Positions 1-7,300 of a stretch of DNA of 39,211 bases are shown here, piece after piece. The first letter of the stretch is position 1, and each line of letters starts with the position of its first letter. The DNA comes from CADEEN01 sp963740395 (GTDB lineage: Bacteria > Pseudomonadota > Gammaproteobacteria > Burkholderiales > Burkholderiaceae_C). The notes under the pieces were generated by a model. The model searched no databases. It was not told where the DNA came from and was given only the letters and a program-made list of their open reading frames with translations. The position numbers and the translations under genes are program-made. The DNA is taken from the NCBI GenBank assembly GCA_963740395.1, contig CAVUEP010000032.1:1-39211 (forward strand), written 5' to 3'.

Positions 1-824
1 TACAGGGAATCTGTCAAAAAGGGGGACATGTGCTGACCTCTGCCATGGAACACAACGCAATTGCCCGGCCTTTGGAGCACCTCCGACAGTTGGGATTGAT
101 CGAATGGGAGTTGCTGGAGAGCGCACCGGATGGTCGCATCCTGGTTGATAAAATTGCTTCAAAACTGCGTCCAAATACCATTCTGGTAGCCATCTGCCAC
201 ATGAGCAATGTGAATGGCATGGCACAGTCGCCGGGAGAGATCAAAAAGGCCATCGGGGATATCCCGCTGCTGGTGGATGCCAGTCAGTCGCTGGGTTCCC
301 ATTCTGTTGAGGTGGACAAATGGGGTATCGATTTTCTGGCTTTCACCGGCCACAAATCACTCCTGGTCCTACCGGGACAGGAGGCGCCTTTATGCGGTTC
401 CCGGGAAATGGTGCAGCCCTTGTTGTACGGCGGCACAGGCAGCGGATCCGATTCATTATCGATGCCCTCCTTCGTACCTGATCGCTTCGAGGCCGGGACG
501 CCCATATTACTGCAATTTCATGGATTAAATGCCGCGTTGAAAAACAGGCCGGTTGCACAACATTCGAGAGATGATTTTGCAGCGCTGTTGCAGGAGGTGA
601 AGCGGAACGCGAATTACAAAGTTCGCTGTGCGGCTGATTTCGACCATCAGGGAAAGCTCTTTTCGGTGGTGCACAATTCGCTGAGTTCCTCTGAACTGGC
701 GCTCAAATTTTACGAAGAGTTTGGCATAGAATCCAGGGCAGCCGACAGTGATGAGGCGACCCGAAGGATCAGCGCATTTATGGCAGGAAGATTGGGGAAG
801 CCGCGCATGTTGCCCAAGATCTAG
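1..824 (+). CDS. Cysteine desulfurase-like class V aminotransferase, 5' truncated
   Basis: PLP-dependent class V aminotransferase of the cysteine desulfurase family. The frame is open through the left edge: codons from base 3 read Q-G-I-C-Q-K-G-G-H-V before the first possible internal start (GTG at 30), and this continues into the family motif T-S-A-M-E-H-N-A, so the true start lies outside the window. The DASQSLG segment (PLP-contacting Asp) and TGHK, whose Lys (codon 354-356) should form the Schiff base, are both present. RFEAGTP is also typical. The C-terminal part is short and divergent: after ESRA, where the family normally has a loop with the catalytic Cys (consensus RAGLHCAP), this protein has no Cys and ends about 30 residues later. 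It could be a non-desulfurase relative or carry a sequence error. Base composition is more AT-rich than the DNA after 5 kb, and there is no functional link to its neighbours. Confidence 0.8.
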   Translation, partial: QGICQKGGHVLTSAMEHNAIARPLEHLRQLGLIEWELLESAPDGRILVDKIASKLRPNTILVAICHMSNVNGMAQSPGEIKKAIGDIPLLVDASQSLGSHSVEVDKWGIDFLAFTGHKSLLVLPGQEAPLCGSREMVQPLLYGGTGSGSDSLSMPSFVPDRFEAGTPILLQFHGLNAALKNRPVAQHSRDDFAALLQEVKRNANYKVRCAADFDHQGKLFSVVHNSLSSSELALKFYEEFGIESRAADSDEATRRISAFMAGRLGKPRMLPKI

Positions 825-1705
825 CACCACGGGCACATGTGGCACACGTCGCGAATCATGATCATCAATTGCACGGTTTTGGACATCCTCAAATATCAGT
901 GCACAAACAAAAATAAAATACAAGAAAAAGGCGGAGACCAAAACCCTTTGAAGTCGCCATGACTCCTGGCAGGAATCCTGCGCGGCGCTTGAAGCCGGTA
1001 GGAAAATAATACGCTCTCGGTCACGCCACTTTGACCTGACTCAATTGCGCTCCACCGTGTCAGCGATGCCCTCCCGGGCTCCCACGGCGAAACACAAACC
1101 CGCGACGTCTCACATACGGCGTGGTGTCATGAGGCCCAATGTGGCACGAGCTCACATTTTGACGCCAGCGCCGCTAACACCGTGACGCTGCCGAGGTCAC
1201 TGCATGCGGGCGGCGTGTGTGCGCGCGACCTCCAGCTCACCGTGGCGCAGGGCGGCGCTCCGGTGGCCGCGCTCAGCACGTGTGCGGCCGCCGCACCGGT
1301 CGCACTTCCGGCGGCGTGCGCATCGTGAGCTGGACTTCCGCGGCGTCTCAAACAATGCGCAGCCGAGCCCCTATCCGTCTCACCCCTGGTCCAGATGAAC
1401 ATGCTGAGCGACGAACTCATCTTCCCACCGTGTGGTAGGAACTGGCGTGTGACCGACACCAAAATCTGCACTTGTATTGCGGGGCCTGCGCAGCAGGCTG
1501 AATAGGCCTCCTTTGACCTGCGTTGAGTACGCAAGGAACCGAGCATATGCATGCGTCGATCGACTTGTGGTGAGGCAATATGCACGCCGGCTCCAGAGCA
1601 TCAGCTCTAGATTCTGCTCTAGAGCATCAGCTCTAGATTCGCTGAGCCGCATCACAAAGCAGGCCGCGATCACCCATGCTGGCATGGTGTGAAGCGCAGC
1701 CTGCG
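825..1705. other. Stretch without a recognisable gene; probable junction zone
   Basis: No reading frame here resembles a known protein. The first ~110 bases are AT-rich, with an A-rich run near 905-930; from about 1,080 the composition becomes GC-rich and low in complexity. The right part lies just downstream of the stop codon of the eukaryotic gene at 1706 and may be its 3' untranslated region and flank. At least one join between unrelated DNAs must lie between 825 and 1705, because a bacterial gene sits on one side and an intron-bearing gene on the other. I cannot place the exact point. Confidence 0.5.
1591..1640. repeat. 26-bp tandem direct repeat, about two copies
   Basis: Two adjacent copies with period 26: 1591-1616 and 1617-1640. 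They share the core AGAGCATCAGCTCTAGATTC and differ at one base near the start (CTCC versus CTCT). The core is partly self-complementary (AGAGC...GCTCT), so each copy can form a short hairpin. It lies outside any gene, downstream of the stop of the eukaryotic gene at 1706. No function can be assigned. Confidence 0.85.
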
Positions 1706-2693
1706 CTATAGGCTCCCCAAGAGCTTGCCAAATTCACTGTTGTCAATCAGGGCTATGCGGTCGCTGTCACGCGCAAACTGCTTCTCATCATCGGTGTTGT
1801 ACCCCCATGACACAAGGTACAGCTGGTAGTCCTTCAGATGGTCTAACTGCATAACCTTCTTCAGCGTGGAGAGCTTGTCCTCAACAAAATGACACTCAAA
1901 GCCGGGATGTTGAGTGCGGAGCATCTCGAGAACTTCGGACTTGGGCTGGCCTGAGACTGTGGTGCTGTAGATGCGGTCCATGGGGAAGTCAATGTCAGCC
2001 ATCTTCTCCAAGATGGCCTTTGTGAACCTGGCCTGCATGTTGCCTCCTGCTCAGACCACGCTGTCTGAAGTGTGACACGCATTGTGGCAAAAATTGCGCT
2101 TGGGCTCCACCACGTGAGCTGCAAACGAGCTTCTGGACTCTATCGACCGGAAGCTGGTTTCTGCACGACACACGCAAAGAGTTGTGCAGTATATGTTGCT
2201 GTCCCACGTCATCTGGAATGGGCACGCTTCAGCGCAGTGGGCATCTTGACAACATGCGCTAAATATACGAAGCCATCTTATCCCTGCCACCTGCGCGATG
2301 CCATCGCTGCAGAGCATGGTACAAGCTGAGTCCCAGCCTGTGCCCACAAGCCTAGATTGGGCGCTGTGCGCAGCTGCAATGAGCAGTCAAGGCAAGCACC
2401 TGCTTGGTCGTCACAATGTATACTTCGGCCTCCGCATCAGCAATGGCAGCTTTCATGGCCTCAGCCACGCCGTCGTATATCCTGTTCGGTGACAGCCAGT
2501 CATCCAGATCCTCTGCCATCCAGGCGTCTCGCGTGGTCTCCAAAGAGGTCTACCATGTCTGCTCTGTCTAGCTGCCACTCCTCCATCTTTGCGGGCAGCA
2601 TGTCATGCCACCTGGCAAGCATATCGTCTGGACTGACGCCCTCCAGCAGAGCGCGAAGCTGGATGATGTTCTCGTATCCTGCACCCCACATCT
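1706..2693 (-). CDS. Eukaryotic HAD-superfamily protein, C-terminal exons with an intron
   Basis: C-terminal half of a HAD-like hydrolase of the plant/green-alga group. The upstream exon (about 2693 down to 2400) encodes YENIIQLRALLEG and MEEWQLDRADMVDLFGD, then, after a one-base frame change near 2533-2538, TRDAWMAEDLDDWL, NRIYDGV and VYIVTTKQ. The last exon (2032-1706) continues with ARFTKAILEKM, HFVEDKLSTLKKV and LVSWGYNT and ends in TAG at 1708-1706. Joined across the intron, the order and spacing match the family (YIVTTKQ-x-RF, then FVEDRLATL, then WGYNT). The upstream exon edge is either 2693 or 2678, since both follow an AG acceptor. Exons for the N-terminal catalytic part (DFDGVLCDS type) are not found and are probably lost beyond the junction near 2.7-2.95 kb. 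Exon coordinates: complement(2400..~2693) joined to complement(1706..2032). Confidence 0.75.
2033..2399 (-). other. Spliceosomal intron, GT-AG, phase 0
   Basis: On the minus strand the exon ends AAG-CAG at 2400 and is followed by GTGCTT (donor GT at 2399-2398). The intron ends in ATGCAG (acceptor AG at 2034-2033), and the next exon starts GCC-AGG-TTC at 2032. Removing these 367 bases joins TTKQ directly to ARFTKAIL in phase 0, restoring a block conserved in the family. The intervening sequence has stops in the coding frame. This is direct evidence for non-bacterial DNA. Confidence 0.75.
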
Positions 2694-3040
2694 CTGCGGT
2701 GCGTTCATGTGGCAAGCAGCAGTCAGCATGCCGCCTGCTGGCATGTGGTTGCGTTGATCTGTTGCTGGACGACAAAGTTCTGTTGCTGGACGACTTTCTC
2801 AGTGCTAGTGCTTCAACGGACAGCAGCAAGCAGCAAGGAACTTGTGATCCCCCAGGGGCCCCTGCTGGACCTGTCACATTTCTCGTCATTGCAGCCTGTG
2901 CCATGAGGCTTCCAACGCTCGACCCGGGCCGATCAATCTGTGTTTTTCGCTGACGCACGGTGGCTGAATCTGGTATGATCCTCTTCCGTTGCTGTCCGAA
3001 TATCTCCGTCAGAATTGCTTTCACTGTTAGAGACATCGCC
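2694..3040. other. Junction between algal-type and planctomycete-type DNA
   Basis: The left part is presumably intron or upstream sequence of the minus-strand HAD gene. The right part (from about 2,940) behaves as a bacterial 5' region: TATGAT at 2974-2979 could be a -10 element for the gene starting at 3041. A direct repeat of 13 bases (GTTGCTGGACGAC) occurs at 2761-2773 and 2782-2794. I recognise no coding exon here. The join probably lies somewhere in 2,800-2,940; nothing at the sequence level marks it exactly. Confidence 0.45.
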
Positions 3041-4878
3041 ATGACTTGCCGTTCCTGCATTGTTGCGTTGTTCGTTGTTTGTGGCTTGAGTTCGACATCG
3101 TTCGGAGAAGACAGACCGGTGTCTTCCGTGTCGTTGCCGGATGGACTGAAACCGTTTCTGCAGATGCTGTCGGGCAAACAGTCTGAGTTTGATCTTCATG
3201 GCGATTTGAAAATCAAAATCGACGGAAAGCCGCAACCCGTCAAGCTGCGGTTGGTCCGATTTGATGACGAAGCTTTCGACCTGGAGTTGTCGCATCCTGA
3301 GTACGCCGTGCAGATCCGTCGGCGAGCGGATTCGACGGCTTTGATTTTGCCATTACATAAGGTGGCATACGTGGGCAGAGGAAACGTCGCGGAGAGTGTG
3401 CGGCTGAGCCCGAAGAACATCAGTGACCGGTTGATTAGTGCAGCGTCTGAGGTGAAACCAGTCGTGACGATGCTGTCGGTGATACAACCGGAGTTTATCG
3501 ACCCATTGATGGAACTGGTGAAAAAGCCGTTGAAGGCCGAACGTGATCCCGCGACGCAGCAGTGGATGCTGCCGGCGGCCAGTCCAGTGCATTTGCCGTC
3601 GCGGGGCAGATGACGATCGAAGCCGACTTTGGGCAGATGGCTTTGAGTCTCACCAACGACGTTCCCGCGATGAACAACGAATATGGCGACGCGAAGGTTG
3701 TGGAGATTCCTCGCGACGAACTGGAACGCACCTTGACTCGTGGCGTTCATCGCGCCACCGAAGTCCTGGCTCCGGCTCTCATTTTGACGAAGCCACGTCA
3801 GAGGATCGCAAGGTGCCGCACGGAGAACTGCGGTGGATCGAAGGACAGCGCGTGGCGATTCTGGATGGTACGCCGGAACAGATCGGAACAGCTCATGGCC
3901 AGCTTCTGCATGATGAATCCATGCGGTGCATTGAATCGGTGCTGTATTCGTTCGGGACGGCTCACGTGATCCGCACGGGGCACTGGTTCCGACACGATAT
4001 TGAAGCCGCGTACGCTCGGCTGGCACCACATATTCCCGAGCGGCACAAGCAGGAAACTCAGGCACTGGCGGCAGCTTTGGATCTCCCCAACGAAACGCTG
4101 GCAGGTTCTGAATGTGTTTCCCGAAATGTTTCACTGCTCGGGATTCGCCGTTTTCAACAGTGCCACCAAAGACGGCAAACTGTATCACGGTCGAGTGCTG
4201 GATTACATGACGACGATCGGTCTGCAGGATGCGGCCACCACGTTTATCGTGAAACCGCAGAATCATATTTCGTTCGCCAACGTCGGCTACGCGGCGTTTA
4301 TTGGCAGCGTGAGCGGAATGAATGCCAAAGCGATTTCACTGGGTGAAATGGGCGGTCGCGGTGAAGGCCACTGGGATGGTGTTCCCATGGCGACGCTGAT
4401 GCGTCGAGCGTTGGAAGAATGTTCCACTCTGGACGAAGTCATGCAGTTGTGGGCCAACAGTCCTCGCACATGCGAGTACTACTATGTCTTCGCCGATGGC
4501 AAAACGAACGAAGCCGTTGGAGTCGCCGCGTATCCGGAATCAATCGAATTCATCAAGCCTGGTCAGGGCCATGAACGACTGGGCGACGGCATTGCAGATG
4601 CGGTTGTGCTGTCGGCTGGAAGTCGACTGGAAAAACTTCGTGAACGAGTCACCGAACAGCACGGGCAGATCGACGCCGAAGTGGGCATGTGGCTGATGAG
4701 CCGTCCGGTCGCGATGGAGTCGAATCTGCACAACGTGTTGTTTGTGCCAGCGGATGGAATTCTGTACGTCGCCAACGCCAGCCATAAGAAGCCGGCGGCC
4801 GAAATGCCATACGTGAAGCTGAACCTGAAGGAGTTGCTGGAATCGGTCGCCAGGCTTCAGACACAGGTCGGCCGCTGA
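3041..4878 (+). pseudogene. Exported C45-type Ntn-hydrolase/acyltransferase, three frameshifts
   Basis: One gene in three reading frames, about 613 codons after correction. Start ATG 3041 gives a signal peptide (MTCRSCIVALFVVCGLSS...). An N-terminal domain of about 180 residues of unknown function follows (SEFDLHGDLKIKIDGK). The frame then shifts near 3571-3580 (to AFAVAGQMTIEADFG), near 3765-3785 (to FDEATSEDRKVPHGELRW) and near 4098-4105 (to LNVFPEMFHCSGFAVF). The first two need one extra base and the third one base fewer, so the length is one short of a multiple of three. The C-terminal ~350 residues resemble C45-family autoproteolytic acyltransferases/hydrolases: the Cys of FHCSGFAVF is the expected nucleophile, and GRVLDYM follows. 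Style and residue use suggest a planctomycete; this is inference. Three small indels in otherwise conserved frames look more like sequence error than decay. Confidence 0.7.
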
Positions 4879-4889
4879 GTCGGCGTGCT

Positions 4890-5018
4890 CTATGCGTTTG
4901 CTGAGGGTGCAAAGGCGGTGTCGTCGGCATTCAGACATTGCAGAACGCGGGATTGTTCTTCCGGCGTCAGCACATTCTTTTTCGAGGTTATCACGCAGGA
5001 CACTATATCTGGGGTGTG
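4890..5018 (-). CDS. Possible C-terminal scrap of an unknown gene, cut at the junction
   Basis: On the minus strand a frame reads ...ITSKKNVLTPEEQSRVLQ... and ends in SANA-stop (TAG at 4892-4890), 11 bases from the stop of the convergent hydrolase gene. TPEEQ followed by an amphipathic stretch looks like a real protein end, and the convergent layout is plausible. Going upstream, the frame hits TGA at 5021-5019, close to where the betaproteobacterial sequence begins. I do not recognise the family. It may be the remains of the next planctomycete-type gene. Confidence 0.3.
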   Translation of the reverse strand, partial: HTPDIVSCVITSKKNVLTPEEQSRVLQCLNADDTAFAPSANA

Positions 5019-5040
5019 TCAGCGTATCAAGCCACTACCG

Positions 5041-5646
5041 CTAGTGTTCGCATCCGTACCTTCCCCGATGGCGCAACAGCACCTGCGCAGCCACGGACGG
5101 TCGCCCTCCCAGTTCGCGAGCCAGCCGGCGCCAGTCAAAACCGGGGCCCGGATCGGCCTTGCGTCCTGGTGCGATGTGCTCATGCCCCACGACGTCGCGT
5201 ATCGGATACCGGCGCGCCAGGGACCGCAACACACGGTTCAGTGCGACGTACTGCGCGTGCTCGAATCGTTCGCCTTCGAGGCCCTCAAGCTCGAAGCCGA
5301 TCGACCAGTCGTTGCATTGCGCCTGGCCCGCCCATTCGGACTCGCCAGCATGCCAGGCCCGATCGTCGCAGGAGACGAACTGCATGACGCTGCCATCGCG
5401 GCGAATGAGGAAGTGCGCCGATACCCGCAGTCCACGCAGGGCGTCGAAATAGGGGTGCGCGTCGCAGTCCAGGCGGTTGGTGAAGAAGTGCTCGACCTCG
5501 GCGCCGCCATACTTGCCTGGAGGCAGGCTGATCGAGTGCACCACTGCCAGCGTGATGGGTAACCCCGGCGGGCGCACGCCGAAATTGGGCGACGGCACAT
5601 GGCGCGCGTGGCGCCACCAGCCCGACTGCCAGACCGCGCGCCTCAA
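5041..5646 (-). CDS. ampD: 1,6-anhydro-N-acetylmuramyl-L-alanine amidase AmpD
   Basis: Cytoplasmic zinc amidase that removes the peptide from anhydromuropeptides during cell-wall recycling. It belongs to the amidase_2 family, 201 residues, slightly longer than the usual ~185-190. The zinc ligands of the family are visible: His37 (VVHSISLPPG), His155 (VGHEHIAPGRK) and Asp165 (KADPGPGFDW). Glu119 (GFELEG) and Lys163 are the usual catalytic helpers. The start is a TTG at 5646-5644 that overlaps the pilR stop (TTGA), suggesting translational coupling at the end of pilS-pilR-ampD; no better start is seen upstream of GWWRHARHVPSPNFG. The last ~20 residues after the conserved FDW are not typical. 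Since the foreign DNA ends about here, the C-terminal tail may have been altered by the junction. Confidence 0.92.
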   Translation of the reverse strand: MRRAVWQSGWWRHARHVPSPNFGVRPPGLPITLAVVHSISLPPGKYGGAEVEHFFTNRLDCDAHPYFDALRGLRVSAHFLIRRDGSVMQFVSCDDRAWHAGESEWAGQAQCNDWSIGFELEGLEGERFEHAQYVALNRVLRSLARRYPIRDVVGHEHIAPGRKADPGPGFDWRRLARELGGRPSVAAQVLLRHRGRYGCEH

Positions 5647-7218
5647 ACCTCAGCGCCGTTGTCGGCGCCAGCGACGATCACGCCCAGCCGGGCCATGCGA
5701 TAGCGCATCTGGCGCAAGGACAGGCCCAGACTTGCGCCGGCCGCGGTGCGGTTGAACCGGTGCCGCTCGAGTGCGCGGGTCAGGATGTCGCGCTCGACGT
5801 TGTCGAGGTGACTGACCAGGTCGGTCGGCAGATCGGCCTCGGTGTCCGTCGCGATCGCCGCCACCGCCGCCGCAATCCGCGCGTCGAGCGCAGCGTGGTC
5901 GGTTTCAACGAACGCGTCGTCGGCCAGGCCCAGGTCATCGCGCTCGATGACGTCGCCGCCCGACAGGGCGACCGCGCGGTGCAGCAGATTTTCCAGCTCG
6001 CGAACGTTGCCCGGGAACGGATAGTGCGACAGCCGCGTGAAGGCATCTCGCGACAGCGTTGGCGGCGGCACCACGCCGGCGTCGCGCGCGATTCGCTCGA
6101 GCAATGCGGTGCAAATCGGTGCCAGGTCGTCTGCCCGCTCCCGCAATGGCGGCACGCGGATCTGGATCACGTTCAAGCGGTAGAACAGATCCTGGCGAAA
6201 GCGCCCGGCCTGCACTTCGCCGGCCACGTCCTTGTGAGTTGCGCTCAGCACGCGCGCATTGACAGGAGTCTCGGTCACGGCACCGATCGGCCGCACCGAG
6301 CGCTCCTGGATAACGCGCAACAACTTGCTCTGCATTGCCAGCGGCAGATCGCCGATCTCGTCCAGAAACAGGGTGCCGCCATGCGCCGCCTGGAAGAACC
6401 CATCGCGATCCTCGTTGGCGCCCGTGAACGAGCCTTTGCGATAGCCGAAGAACTCCGCCTCGAGCAGATGCTCGGGAATGGCGCCGCAGTTGACGGCGAT
6501 GAAGGGCTGACCGGCCCGCGGGCTGACGTCATGAATCGCGCGCGCGACCAATTCCTTGCCGGTCCCCGACTCGCCCTGAACCAGCACCGGTGCCATGCTG
6601 CGTGCCACCTTTTCAATCAGCGAGCGCACCTGCTGCATCGCTGCGGACTGGCCCGAAAGCCGGCGCAAGGCCGGCGCCATCGGTTCGGCGCCCGGCGCGG
6701 CGGCCGGCATCGGATCGCGGGTCAGGTCCGGCGGCGACGGGCGCGACGCCTCGCGCGCGGGAGCTCGCGTTGCGACCCTCGGCGAACCGCCCTCGCTGGG
6801 CAAGCTGGCGGGCACCACGGTAGGTGCCGACTGTGGCGCACGGCCCAGGGCCGAGGCCACGACCGCGCGGAACTGACGCAGATCGACCGGTTTGGTCAGG
6901 TAGTCATAGGCGCCGGCTCTCAGCGCCTCGACGGCATTCTCGGCCGACCCGTAGGCCGTGATGACGATCGCCTTCTCGCGACGCCCGCCCTGCTCGAGCT
7001 TGGCCAACAGGTCCATGCCGCTGCCGTCGGGCAGGCGCATGTCCGTGATCAGCGCGTTGTAAATGCGATCCTTGAGGTACAAGCAGCGCCTCTTCAACCG
7101 ACCCCGCCGTCTCCACGTCGTAACCCTCGCGCAACAGCGTCAGTTCGTACAAGGTACGCAGGTCCGGCTCGTCGTCGACAACGAGCAGGCTGAAGTGGGC
7201 GGGGGCGGTAGGTGTCAT
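5643..7218 (-). pseudogene. pilR: Sigma-54 response regulator PilR, frameshift in receiver domain
   Basis: Two-component activator of sigma-54 promoters, classically pilA. From ATG 7218 the receiver domain reads FSLLVVDDEPDLRTLYE...SVEEALL. Near 7076-7082 the frame must change by one base to continue YLKDRIYNALITDMRLPDG, which contains the phospho-acceptor Asp. The total length is one base over a multiple of three, so one base is extra. After the break come the AAA+ domain, with Walker A GESGTGKE, the sigma-54 contact loop GSFTGA (usual GAFTGA) and FLDEIGDL, and a C-terminal Fis-type helix-turn-helix (NRTAAGASLGLSLRQMRYR). It lies 82 bases after pilS and overlaps ampD. An ATG at 7263 is a possible longer start. 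The intact remainder suggests a sequence error rather than a dead gene, but both are possible. Confidence 0.85.
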
Positions 7219-7300
7219 CGGAGCATCTTCATGCATCGCACTGCGAGAATCGACGAACGCCATCGAGTGCCGAGGCCTGACCCTCGGCGGCGGAGCGAAC

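Noticed and set aside
1127..1585. 152-codon minus-strand frame in the left non-coding stretch
   Set aside because: Low-complexity composition (Ala, Arg, Ser, His), no start context, no motif; probably untranslated algal sequence.
1591..1640. Start of a CRISPR array
   Set aside because: The two units are directly adjacent with no spacers and only two copies; no cas gene nearby.
3196..4266. 356-codon minus-strand frame across the C45 gene
   Set aside because: The plus strand shows conserved hydrolase motifs in three frames; the minus frame has no recognisable feature and is a shadow.
1..5040. Horizontal transfer island in a betaproteobacterium
   Set aside because: No mobility gene, attachment site or border repeat, pieces from different domains of life, and a spliceosomal intron; an assembly or cloning chimera is simpler.
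5760..7193. Long open frame (477 codons) on the plus strand opposite pilR
   Set aside because: Antisense shadow of a high-GC gene; no family-like motif, rich in Arg/His/Gln, while the minus strand encodes a clear sigma-54 activator.
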